Of a DNA stretch of 64,000 nucleotides, positions 48,668-57,942 are shown one piece after another. The notes beneath the pieces were generated by a model, which saw nothing but the letters and a program-made list of their open reading frames with translations, was not told the DNA's origin and ran no database searches. Positions within the stretch are counted from its first letter, which is position 1. Every line of letters begins with the position of its first letter. The stretch is taken from assembly GCA_007922195.1 (NCBI GenBank), contig ML681997.1, positions 12,722,142 to 12,786,141 of the forward strand, read 5' to 3'. Source of the DNA: Podocnemis expansa (lineage: Eukaryota > Chordata > Testudines > Podocnemididae). Position numbers and translations under genes: made by a program.

Positions 48668-48800
48668 ATTACCTATGGGGAACTGAGGCACAGAAGGATG
48701 AAACAACTAGTCCAAAGCAGTAAGTGACAGTGCAAGAAACTGAGGCTGGGTCTACAGAGTTCCAGGATAGTGCTGTAACCACTCCACCATCCTATTTGTG
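48668..48800 (-). repeat. MIR-type SINE relic
   Basis: CTATGGGGAACTGAGGCACA, then AAGTGACAGTGCAAGAAACT and CTGTAACCACTCCACCAT follow the antisense MIR order. Confidence 0.65.
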
Positions 48801-49431
48801 CTATATTTTCTGAGCTTAGTGATAAAATACACATTCTTTTTCCATGGGCATATTGGCTTTAGAAAGCTGAAGTGGATGTTGTGTGATACTTGTGAATGAA
48901 GTTATATAGAAACAGAACTGACTTGCTATTCTGTTCCTGGACTGTTAGCTTGCCTCTGGTTTTTTTTTTTTTTTCAGCTGCTCCCTGTTTCAGAGCAACA
49001 AATTCCCAGTCACCATTCTCTCATCACTAAGCAGAAAGCAGACCTCAGTAACCCCTTCCCTAGCACCCAGAAAGAAGAGGTTAAAGCTACATAGCTCTTT
49101 CCCCTTCATTTTGGAACTTGGGAAGAGGTGGGAAGATGGAAATTAGTAAAGGTTTTTGCCTGGCAATTAAATGTAGTTACCTTAAAATATCACAAGTACA
49201 ACTCTTGTTCTTCCTCCATTTTCCCTTTGCTGAAAATTACCCTATGCCTTTTTCTAAAGTTTGCCATGTCTCAAGGAAGAAAACTTATGCAAACACCATA
49301 GATGAAAATGCCAAGGCGATCTTAACTAATAGACAGATGGACACAGCTATGCACTTGCTAATGGAGCCTCTGTACTTTCAAGTCTTTAAATCATGATTTG
49401 AAGACTTTAATAACTCAGTGATAGGTCAGAG
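48801..49431. other. Intergenic, nothing recognised
   Basis: A frame at 49118-49396 (+, 92 codons) has no recognised motif. A T15 run lies at about 48960. Confidence 0.4.
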
Positions 49432-49617
49432 CAATGGTTTTCAAACTTTTTTTCCTTGGGACCCAGTTGAAAAAAAGCACATACGCCCATGACCCAACGA
49501 TTGCGTCTTTGAGCAATGCATTCCAGTCTTTTGGTGGAGATGGCAAAGGGTGCCGCGACCCAGTGCCTGAGGGTCTGTGACCCAGTACTGGGTCTTAACC
49601 CTGTTTGAAAGCCACTG
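49432..49617. mobile_element. hAT-type MITE with probable 8-bp TSD
   Basis: The ends CAATGGTTTTCAAACTTTTT and (reverse of right) CAGTGGCTTTCAAACAGGG are inverted. The flanks GGTCAGAG (49424-49431) and GGTTAGTT (49618-49625) agree at 6 of 8 bases. The inner GGGACCCA / TGGGTC pair supports it. Confidence 0.8.
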
Positions 49618-49639
49618 GGTTAGTTGTTTATTACAGGAG

Positions 49640-49733
49640 TGGGTGGGTGAGATTTTCCGGCCTGCATTGTGCAGGAAGTCAGACTAGATGATCATATTGG
49701 TTCCCTCTGACCTTAGAGTCTATGAGATATGAA
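49640..49733 (+). mobile_element. CR1-type 3' tail
   Basis: CCGGCCTGCATTGTGCAGGA, GTCAGACTAGATGATCATAT and TGACCTTAGAGTCTATGAG form the common CR1 3' end. Confidence 0.75.
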
Positions 49734-51544
49734 GGGCTATGCCTATTAAGGGACAGGGGAGGTCAGATATCATAAATGCAAATGAATATTAATACCTTTG
49801 GTCTTGAGTTATTTCAATTTAGAGAGTAGCAGAGGAAATCAGAAGTACCTGGAAGATTGAGGGATGCTTTCTGAAGTCATGACGTGAGTAGTGGTAGCCG
49901 TGGGGGGCGGCTGGGTGGGTCCAGACAGCAGGGTGATGGGTGGAGGAAGAGAAGTAGGCCTAGAGGTGGGGACGCAGGAAAGCAGCAGCAAAGGAAGAGG
50001 GGGAAGGGCAGCAGGCCTTTAGCGAGTGGCTGGCCAGCTGGTGCACATATCGCAGCTGCTGTTGCGGCAGCCAGGGGAGTAGCTGCAGCTGCATACTGGC
50101 CATGAATAGGAGAGAAGTGGTGCGCTGGCCGGCTGTTGGAGGGAATGAGGAGTCAGGCTGGTTCTTTGCAAAGAAAGAGGAGGGTTAGCTCTGTGAATGG
50201 TTTTCAGCACAGTGGGAGTGCTACAGCCCTTTGATTTCTGAGCTGTTTGTTCCCAGTGGTCCACTTGACTGGATCATCAGTACTAAAAGGTTAACAATGT
50301 GAGGAGGAGTGGCAGAAAATGTTGGGACCAAAGGTTGAGCCAGTCTTCTATAATGTATCCATAACATACTAGTGCTCTGTACATACAGACATTGTGGTTG
50401 GCAGTAGAAATTAAGCCTGTTCTCTTTACTTCAAAACCACAGTCCTCTGTCCCTTGAGCTAAAGGAGAAATCCTCCACTGTTATACTTCTGCAGCAGGCT
50501 CTTATAATTGCTTGAGCCAGCCTCTAGAGGAGGACAGGATCACACACACCTCTTAGCCATCTGTTCTGTGTGTATTATAGGAAGGGTTGGGGCAGAGATG
50601 GTTTGAAAGGTACAAGGACAAAGGCCAAACTTGTGGGGAAGAGGCAGAAGAATCTGTCCTGCTCCTGGCCAGAGCCAAGAAGGGAACCCAACTTTGTCCC
50701 TCAATTTCTCTGCTGTCTGCAAATACCTGTGAGACCCACTGGCAAGGAGAGAGTGTGTGTGTGTGTGTGCGTGTGTTGGGGGATCTCCTTTTCGTTCTGC
50801 CCCACAGAAGGGAAATAGACTGTCATTCTATCACTTGCTCCATTAGCTCAAGCAGCAGAGGTCTGTTAAATGGAACTAATAGTTCCTACTCAATATAATG
50901 TCATTTAAGAGAATGTCTGATTTTTCAGTTCAGTATGTTAAAATTATAGGAAATTACACACAGGAACATTTTCAAAGTTGCAAAGTCTAAAGTTAAGAAA
51001 TAGCAGAATTGCTGTGCAGTCTTAATTTGTGCCCCTATCCCACATGAATGCATCATGATACAGCCTTTAATGCCAAGATCAGACACTTTTTTTTTCCATC
51101 AGACTCCTGCTGCATTGATTACACAGGAGGGACAGTGCTTAAGGAGCAGCAAGATCTTATTTATTGAATACTAGTCAAAACCTGCTCTGAAGACAGAAAT
51201 AATAATGACCTTATGGGCTTTTCCATTATGTTCATCACTGAATGGTTCCTGAAGATGAAATAATCTTACCCCCACCCCTGTGAGAGTATTTTACAGAATG
51301 GGAGCAGAGGCAGGGAGATTGAGATCAAACATTGCAGCTCATCTTGGTGTCCTATTTAAGAGGATTGTGATTTTTCAGAACATTTGGTAATATTTCATAC
51401 ATTCAAAGCACAGCTCCTATTGTCTCTGCTTGCAAGTGGTGGTGCTCAGCATGTCTTCAAATCAACCCCCAGCATTTCAAGTCAGGCACCCAGGAAATGA
51501 GGAATGCACAATTAGTGACTACATGTGAAAAGTATGGCTGACAT
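49734..51544. other. Intergenic, no gene supported
   Basis: GC-rich at 49890-50110 with a short open frame but no motif. A (GT)n run lies at 50754-50775. Confidence 0.4.
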
Positions 51545-51650
51545 GACTTGCCTGGCATCACACAGGAAATCTGTGGCACAGGCAGGGCTAGAATCCAGGT
51601 CTCCAGGGCACCATTCAACAGCTTTTAACAATGGGACCCTCCTTGTTTTT
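51545..51650 (-). repeat. MIR-type SINE relic
   Basis: GACTTGCCTGGCATCACACA, then GGCAGGGCTAGAATCCAGGT and CTCC resemble antisense MIR. Confidence 0.55.
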
Positions 51651-52319
51651 CACCTAAAAACCTGACTCATTCACTAACCGCCTTCTGCCAGCACCACATG
51701 AAGTAAGGATCCTGTTGGCAACAGACTCCTTCTCCCAGTTACCTTGGTACTGGATTCATCCCCAGAGCAAGTCCTTATAGTGTACAGAATAAGGGGGGGT
51801 GCCCTGGGGGGGGGAGTATCAAGTGATCCTGAAATTAAGGACTGTACTAAAATGCATCTCACAAGAAAGCCCAGTGAACATTGCATAGGCAATGTTAGTG
51901 CTTCTACTGTTCTGAGATTTCTTAAACTGAAAGCAGAGTAAAATACACAAAACTCTGCTCAGTTTGGCTGGTGCGGTTCAGAACCATGTGCTGGGCAGGA
52001 AAAGTGGCAGGCTCCTTGTCCATGTCACTCTGCTGCTGGGGAAAGCCATGGGCCCCAGCCTAAGTAGGGAGGGGAGGCCCTCTAACAGGGGAGCTGCGAC
52101 ACCCCTTTCCGCAGCTAGGAGGCTGACACGGTATTCTCCCCAGGACTTGAAATTAGGGGGGGTATTGAGGTGCTCACTAATTTGGTGTAACAATTACTAT
52201 CTGACAACTGTGGGGGGGGGGCTTTGGGAAATTCAGGGGGGGTAGAGGGGGTGTTAGGAAAATCCCTAGACTGGCACATGCCAGGCTGGGCCAAGCAGCC
52301 AGCTTAGAAAGCTGGGCCG
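51651..52319. other. Intergenic, nothing recognised
   Basis: It holds several G-runs (for example GGGGGGGGG near 52213) but no supported feature. Confidence 0.4.
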
Positions 52320-52327
52320 CTCTAGAG

Positions 52328-52504
52328 CAGTGTTCCTCAACCAGTGTGCTATCAGGTCCAAGCAGGTGTGCCACAATTTTTTAAAAACCTACTCAAAGAG
52401 CTCTGGATTGGCTCATGAATGTTCATTTGGAAACTATATGGTGGTGTGCCTCAAATTAATTCAAGGTAGCAAGCTGTGCTGCTGTAGAGAAAACGTTAGG
52501 AACA
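52328..52504. mobile_element. hAT-type MITE, probable 8-bp TSD
   Basis: The left end CAGTGTTCCTCAACCAGTGT and the right end ACGTTAGGAACA are roughly inverted. The flanks CTCTAGAG (52320-52327) and TGCTAGAG (52505-52512) agree at 6 of 8 bases. Confidence 0.65.
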
Positions 52505-52823
52505 TGCTAGAGCAGTATCCATCTTTCCCCTGCTGGGGGTGGCTAGCCAGCCAGAGGGAAAACCCCTTTTCTTTCCCATCCCCTCTGAGCAGGGATTTTC
52601 CTTACACCCCCCAGTGCTGGATTTCCCATTAGGCCCTGTAGGAAATTTTTAGGGCCTACAAAGGCAGGACGAAAGAAAAAATAAGGACAATCCAGTGGTT
52701 CAGCATTAGACCAGTTTAAAGCCCACCATGTCAATTGACTGCATTTGGGGCATTCACCCCTCTTCTTGCACATTTGGGAGTGACAGCACCTAGGGCTGAC
52801 CACCACCAAAATCCGGCCCTGCC

Positions 52824-53114
52824 TAGGGTTACCAGATGTCAGGCAAAAGGAGGACATGTTCTCCTTTTTACCTTCATGTCCCCTGTCTGGCAGGCATTTT
52901 AAAAAAACATGATTTTTGTCTGGCTTTTTACTTACAGGGGGTAAAGTATGCTGGAACGCCCTAGAACACCCTATTTTTAGGGGTAAGTGTTCCAGGACCC
53001 CTTAAAAACAGAAGAATATTACATTAATAGTATATTTGCTCCATGTGGCCTCCAGTGTCCTCCTTTTCCTACTTCCCTGTCCTCCTGTGGGTGCTTTGGT
53101 ATCTGGTAACCCTA
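52824..53114. mobile_element. hAT-type MITE, 8-bp TSD with one mismatch
   Basis: The termini TAGGGTTACCAGAT and ATCTGGTAACCCTA are perfectly inverted. The flanks GCCCTGCC (52816-52823) and GCCCTTCC (53115-53122) differ at one base. It is the same family as 12468-13031. Confidence 0.85.
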
Positions 53115-53115
53115 G

Positions 53116-53292
53116 CCCTTCCATCTTTCTAATCACTCGATAAATGATTTGTTAATGACCATCATCAGAGATGTGGCTGGGACATCAAGATTTCAAAGAG
53201 AAACAGCTGAACTCGAATTAATATGTAAGCTAAATTCTGTAGAAGCAGGACTTGATCGAGACTATGAGTTCTTTTCCCATTACAAAAGGTAA
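53116..53292 (+). pseudogene. PLE ORF, C-terminal 58 codons
   Basis: An open + frame ends at TAA 53290-53292, with residues such as 'NHSINDLLMTIIRDVAG' and the end 'FFSHYKR'. It aligns by eye with the minus-strand frame at 63296-63480 ('DRSINNLLVVVFRQMN'), whose end becomes the same FFSHYKR once one frameshift is allowed for. In Penelope-like elements this region follows the GIY-YIG endonuclease. No stop lies inside, but the piece is far too short to work and its start is lost at the hAT MITE boundary. Confidence 0.7.
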
Positions 53293-53422
53293 TTTGACTT
53301 CAGGCTTCCCAGGGGTTGAACCTAACAACTGCTTTGATTTGCTTTACTGTATGACCTGATCCTATGTTTTACACCCCTTGCATTTATTTTCATTCCATTG
53401 TGCAAGTTCCCCCATCTTCCAG

Positions 53423-53463
53423 GCATCTGATGAAGTGGGATTTTCTCCCCCGAAAGCTCATGC
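53423..53463 (+). ncRNA. Hammerhead-ribozyme-like motif, core intact
   Basis: GCAT / CTGATGA / AGTGGGA TTTTC TCCCCC / GAAA / GCTC / ATGC. The core bases are intact; one stem II pair is weakened (A to C). About 130 bp downstream of the PLE stop codon. Confidence 0.55.
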
Positions 53464-53612
53464 AAAAAAGAAATCTGTTAGTCTTCAAGTGCCACAAGAC
53501 TCCTTGTTTTTTTTTGGCTGGACTAGACTAACACGGCTATCCCTTTGGAAACCCTACCCTTGCAGTGATTTAAGAAGAGAAGAGAATCACAGGGTTGGAA
53601 GGGACCTCCTTC

Positions 53613-53796
53613 CATTTATTTTCATTCCATTCTGTAAGCTCCCACCATCATTAAAACATCTAACGAAGTGGGATTTTTCTGCCCCAAATGATCATGCAAA
53701 AAGTAAATCTGTTAGTCTTCAAGTGCCACAAGACTCCTCGGTTTTTTTTTTCTCTTTTTGGCTGGACTAGACTACCAGGGCTATGCCTTTGGAAAC
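53613..53796 (+). mobile_element. PLE tail, second unit of the duplication
   Basis: CATCTAACGAAGTGGGATTT ... CTGTTAGTCTTCAAGTGCCA ... CTGGACTAGACTACCAGG. The core is broken (CTAACGA, GAAA lost). Confidence 0.8.
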
Positions 53797-54232
53797 CCTA
53801 CCCTTGCAGTGATTTAAGAGTAGCAGAGAATCGCAGGGCTGGAAGGGACCTCCTAAGCTCACCTAGGGGTTTGAACCCCCTCCCTTCTGCATGGCAAGCA
53901 GCTGTGCCAGCCACTACCCTCTTGGCACCCTGCTTTTCCCCACCCCAGCTGCCAGCTCCTGCAGAGCGGCTGGGGAGACTCAGGAGCCGCGTTCACACGG
54001 GGCTCCCCCCTTTGCAGCCCTTTAAGAGCCGGAGCGGCGCCGCCTGGCCCCACCCGCCCGCTGCGGCTCGGGTCCGGCCCCCTCATGAATATGAAGGCGG
54101 CGGGGCCGGTGACTAATGGGCGCTGAGCCTGTCACTCCGGCACCTACTTGTGGCTGCGCGCAGTGCGGGCGCGCAGAGCCAGTGCAGCCGCGGCGGCACC
54201 GCCCGGTGCATTGCGAGCCCTGCCGCCGGTCC

Positions 54233-54250
54233 ATGGCTGCTCGCCCCTGA
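54233..54250 (+). promoter_or_regulatory. Five-codon upstream ORF (MAARP) before JAG2
   Basis: ATG GCT GCT CGC CCC TGA ends 8 bases before the JAG2 start. Its context has G at +4 but T at -3; the main ATG has A at -3. If the transcript starts upstream of 54233, the small ORF could tune initiation at JAG2. Confidence 0.5.
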
Positions 54251-54258
54251 CCAGCAGC

Positions 54259-54312
54259 ATGCGGGGCTCCGGCGGGCTCAGCCTGGGGCTGCTGCTAACT
54301 TTGTGGGTGCAG
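54259..54312 (+). CDS. JAG2: JAG2 coding exon 1 (signal peptide)
   Basis: Jagged-2 is a single-pass membrane ligand that activates Notch receptors on neighbouring cells. This exon encodes 18 residues, MRGSGGLSLGLLLTLWVQ: a short basic start and a Leu-rich core, the signal peptide for entry into the secretory pathway. ATG 54259 is chosen because it has A at -3, no in-frame ATG lies upstream in the GC-rich leader, and the length fits Jagged signal peptides. The exon ends in CAG with donor GTAAGA at 54313 (phase 0) and joins 54891. The LWVQ end resembles mammalian JAG2. A five-codon upstream ORF precedes it. Confidence 0.88.
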
Positions 54313-54890
54313 GTAAGAGGCGGGGCGCGTGCAACTCAGCGGGGCGCCGGCGGCTTTGCAGGGCGCGCGCCTCGCCCCGTTTGCAGCCGGCCGGGCATCG
54401 GTCCGCTGCAGCCTCCTCTCCCCCGGTGGGGTTGCCATGGCTGCATCTTGCTTTTCCCCAGGGGTTTGGGGGAGCAAGGCGCGGTGTGAGCAGAAGGCAA
54501 ACTTGCAACCCTGTTTTTTTTTCCTGGGTTGGCAAGCCAAGGGTGCATTGATTTGCAGGGAGCAGGAGCACCGTTGCATTGGAGGAGTCGGGCGCTCCCT
54601 TCTGCAGGCGGCTCCTCTCCCTACCTGGCTCCAGAAGGTCTTCAGCCTTCGGGTTTTTTTTTTTTTTTTTACAGGGAGTTTTGCAGCGTGGCTGGGTTGA
54701 AAAAATTGCTGCGGTTGCATCCCTGCTTTTGATCTAGGGGTGTTAGCTGCTAGCAAATAGAGGTGGGCTAGCCAAAGGGTTTGCTGGAGGGTGAGGAGGC
54801 AAAGCCTGCAGGAGCTGGGTGCAAACTTCCATGCACTTTCCCAAGACGCTGTAGTAATGAGGTTGACTCCCCTTTGATTTTTATTTTTAG
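54313..54890 (+). other. JAG2: JAG2 intron 1
   Basis: A 578-bp phase-0 intron, GTAAGA ... TTATTTTTAG. It is CpG-rich in its first 150 bases and has a T-run near 54655-54671. No other feature recognised. Confidence 0.85.
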
Positions 54891-55214
54891 GTGTCCCAAT
54901 CCACGGGCTATTTCGAGCTGCAGCTTAACTCGGTGAAGAATGTAAACGGAGAATTGTTGAATGGGGAATGTTGTGATGGCATGAAAAGTCCCCAGAACCT
55001 GAACTGTACCCGGGATGAATGTGATACTTACGTGAAAGTCTGTTTGAAGGAATATCAGGCCAAGATCACTCCCACTGGACCATGCAACTACGGATACGGA
55101 TCTACCCCAGTTCTCGGTGGAAATACTTTTTATTTGAACACCAACAAATATTCTCATCAGGGCAGAAATCACGACACGGGCAGGATTGTTATACCTTTCC
55201 AGTTTGCCTGGCCG
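54891..55214 (+). CDS. JAG2: JAG2 coding exon 2 (MNNL/C2 domain)
   Basis: It encodes 108 residues of the N-terminal Notch-ligand (MNNL) domain, a C2-like fold that binds lipid and helps contact Notch. Landmarks: GYFELQL near the start, [48 protein letters not shown], and the end VIPFQFAWP. The six or more conserved Cys are present. [16 protein letters not shown] and IPFQFAWP fit Jagged-2 better than Jagged-1. There is a linker (about residues 77-92 of the exon, rich in Asn, His and Gly) between GGNTFYL and the IVIPF strand, a place where JAG2 is longer than JAG1. Acceptor TTTTTAG 54890, donor CCG|GTAGGT at 55215, both phase 0. The DSL domain and EGF repeats lie beyond the window. Confidence 0.95.
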
Positions 55215-55839
55215 GTAGGTTGGCTCATCCCTCTTTGCTAATGTTTTTCACTTGCTAAATTAAAGCAAAATCCTCTTTACGCCTTGAATGTGCTGGAAGG
55301 AATACACTAGGAAATAGCTTTTTATTCTCTGGAGGGGTGCAGCTGAATGACTAGTTACGACCTCTCCCTGTTTGTTGCTCCTTCACTCATCTGAGTTGCT
55401 TTTTCCTTCCACCCTGCTGCAGTCCCTCTGCTGAAGGGCGTGTGTGCCTTTTGCTTGGGGAGGAGGTGTGGAAGAGGAGGGTTGCCAGGTTTAATATTAA
55501 CGTTTGCAGTTTGCATTTACATTTGCAAAGCAGGGTTTCCCGCTCTTACCAGCAACGATTTCGTTTGTCTTGCGCAAAAAAAAAAAAAAAAAAAAAGGCA
55601 AGGAGTGTTATGGCACTGCTTGCTTTTTTTTGCTTTACTCCACTCAGGCGGCTGCCCCTGTGCAAATCCTGCATTAACTCCTGGGTATAATGATTAGGAG
55701 GCAATGGAGAAACCCTTGCAACAGGCTGCGGCTAATTGACTCGGGGCTCTAGGTGCCCTCCTGCACAGGCTGCAGTGTCATCAATTAAACCCAAACCGCA
55801 AACTAATCCCAGAAGTAGCCAAAGAGGGGCGTGCCCGTC

Positions 55840-56470
55840 CTTCAGGAGCAGCTGGGGAATGGGTTGCGTGACAGCTCGTGCTTTCGCAGGGCCCAGGTGG
55901 GGCCAGTCGCCCTATGCAAAAACCCCTTGGCCGCTGCACCGCGGGGCGCTGGGCTCCGGCAGCTTTTTGCAGGGCTGGGGAGCGTGCGCCGAGCAGTTGA
56001 GTGGGGCGTGCAGTGCACGCAGCCGCCCGACAGGGGGCGGCGCGCGCGTGCGGCTGGGCGAAACTGCGGCTGCGCGGGCTGCGGGGCCGGCGGGCGCGTG
56101 CGGCGGCTCGCGCCGGGGCGGGGCGGGAAAGGAGGCGCTGGCCCGCGCCCTCGGCAACCGTTGGAGCAGGAGTGGGCGGGGCCGGCCGTTAGGGGGCCCC
56201 CGCTAGCTCCGCCCACCCAGGGGCGGGGCCTGGCGCGTGTCAGCGCTGCGCTTACCTGGGCGCGCGCGCCCCCTGGGAGCGGGGGAGGGGCAGGGCCCAT
56301 GGCTGGCCCCCAGCTCTCATGGGCAGCTTTGCAGCGGGGCTTGGCCAGCTCCTGGGGCCCCCCAAATGTGGGGGCTCAGGGTGTAGCATCCTAGGACGGG
56401 CGCCCGCAATGCAGCGTGGTGCCCGGCGCTGGCTGTTCTCGTGGGCGCTGCCCACGGGCGCCATACAAAG
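55840..56470. promoter_or_regulatory. Second CpG-rich block in JAG2 intron 2
   Basis: Dense CpG with repeated GC boxes: GGGGCGGGGCGGG at about 56116, GGGCGGGGCC at about 56174 and 56221, and alternating CGCGCGTG near 56040. Open frames on both strands are composition effects. It may be an intronic enhancer, an alternative promoter or simply an extension of the CpG island. Confidence 0.55.
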
Positions 56471-56857
56471 CTTGCAAGAGCCCCTTGGAAATCTTTGGGG
56501 GTTGCAAATGGGGGGTCATGAAGCCGGGTTGGAAGACCGTGTTCCTGCTTTTAAAAACGCCAAACGGGGCGTGAGGTTTAAATCCGCAATGCTGCTGACT
56601 TCCTCCGAGTAGTTCACCCTTCCAATCAGGGAGACAGAGGTGGTCCGTTTTTAAACAGGGTTCTTGTGAGCGGGAGAGAGGATATTTAAACTTCATAGCG
56701 TTCGTGCTGTACGAAGAGCTTGGGAGTGCCCGCAAGCTCTTACACGCTCATCTCCACACACCTTTGCATGCTGAACTCCACAGACGTCTATTAGTTTAGT
56801 TTGAGCGGGAGCAATAATGCAAATCTTAACTCTTTCCTGGTCTTCTATTGAGGTATT

Positions 56858-57074
56858 TAAAAAAGAAAAAAAATCTGGAGGCACTTTTAAAGACCTCCAA
56901 ATTTATCTATTGCATGAGCTTTTGTGGGACAAAATCTTCATCAGGCCCTTGAAGATCAAGCACCTGACATAATGGGATTTTTGTCTCACAAACGCTGATG
57001 CAATAAATATCTTCGTCGTTAAAAGTGCCACCAGACTCCTTGTTTTGCTGAGCTAGACTAACGCAGTAGCATGT
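56858..57074. mobile_element. PLE-tail foldback, 7-bp TSD
   Basis: Antisense arm (CTGGAGGCACTTTTAAAGAC ... CTTCATCAGG) and sense arm (ATAATGGGATTTTTGTCTCA ... GCTAGACTAACGCAGTAGC). The flanks AGGTATT at 56851-56857 and 57075-57081 are identical. The right arm is complete and the left lacks the terminus. Cores decayed. Confidence 0.75.
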
Positions 57075-57081
57075 AGGTATT

Positions 57082-57931
57082 GAGTTATAAGATTCTTTGT
57101 TGATGGAGTACAGTGAATACTGCCTATAAAGGGGATGCTTGGGACCACCTGGGAAAGCTAGCAAAAATGTGACCAAGGAATACATATTCTTCCCTTCTTC
57201 AAAAAGTCAGCTGTGAAATACAGGGGAGGTGAAACCATAGACTTGACTTTGAAAAAGCTAACTGAGCAACATTAGCATCTGAAAACATTTTATACTTGAT
57301 ATGCATGAGGAGGTAGAGGTAATTTAGCTGATTATTTTATTGTGTCAGTTTCTAGTAGCGCTACTTAAAACTGGTGAATTGGGTAATTCTTACAATACAC
57401 GTTCCTGAGCTCAGCTCTCTTCTGTTTGCAGTCCGAATAAGCACATTCCTATCTTGCAGCTGCTGTATACGATATTCCTGTGTACTGAATGAGTGCTAAA
57501 GTTTAACAGGCCTTTCTACTGCTGGCCTTTATCTGTCAACCATCAAATCCTTGACACCACTACCCGCAGCACTTTATGGAAGCACTGAAGTTGAAACACT
57601 TGGTGTTTCATTTCCACTGTCTTTGCAGCTGTCGCAAAGCAACCTGTAATTTATTTAACTAGTGCAACCAGACACACAATGCAGTTCGGTGGGTGGCTTT
57701 TATTCTGAGTTTTTAAGAAATAGTCTTCTCTCTGCCCACCCTTAACACTAAAAATAACTGTAGGTTAGCTGTACTACAGCTTTAGAAACTACCCAAGGTT
57801 TTTTATACACTTCATTTAAACTTGTAGGCTTGTGATGAGTGTCAAGCTTTAAGTCTGGAGGATCATCATGGAAATGCCACTCTTGTGGGGAAAATTGTAC
57901 AGTAAGATATGAGCATTCTTTAAGATTTTCC
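57082..57931. other. Intronic, nothing recognised
   Basis: No repeat or exon supported. Confidence 0.4.
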
Positions 57932-57942
57932 TTTTAAATCTT

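Larger units (their letters stand above)
53116..53550 (+). mobile_element. 5'-truncated PLE with ORF end and tail
   Basis: It consists of the last 58 codons of a PLE ORF, a roughly 130-bp 3' UTR (CCTGATCCTATGTTTTACAC ...), the ribozyme-like motif, and the CTGGACTAGACTAACACGGC terminus. Colinear with 63064-64000 on the other strand, so the abundant tail belongs to this retroelement. Confidence 0.8.
53381..53854 (+). repeat. Tandem duplication, about 232-bp unit
   Basis: CATTTATTTTCATTCCATT starts at 53381 and again at 53613. Both units continue through the PLE tail, then AAACCCTACCCTTGCAGTGA, and end in a CR1-type 3' piece (TGGAAGGGACCTCCT). The second unit is more diverged in the ribozyme region (CTAACGA, CCAAAT). 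Confidence 0.8.
53960..54470 (+). promoter_or_regulatory. JAG2: CpG-rich JAG2 promoter and 5' UTR
   Basis: CpG density rises sharply here and spans exon 1. There are GC-rich stretches (GGCGGCGGGGCCGG at about 54098) and one AT-rich spot, CTCATGAATATGAAGG (about 54082), in otherwise GC-rich sequence. The transcription start cannot be fixed from sequence; a CpG-island promoter with dispersed starts is expected. Confidence 0.7.

Noticed and set aside
52513..52823. PLE ORF continuing to the left of the hAT MITE at 52824
   Set aside because: If the MITE had inserted into the PLE, the left flank should encode the GHKSDIRKH region. It does not, so the PLE copy seems truncated at that edge.
54148..54258. 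An in-frame extension upstream of the JAG2 ATG (open frame beginning at 54148)
   Set aside because: It starts with TTG, not ATG, and would place a GC-biased Ala/Arg-rich leader before the signal peptide. The ATG at 54259 has A at -3 and gives a normal secretory signal.
55736..56394. Open frames up to 187 codons in the second CpG block
   Set aside because: Ala/Gly/Arg/Pro-rich products on both strands reflect CpG-rich DNA inside an intron.
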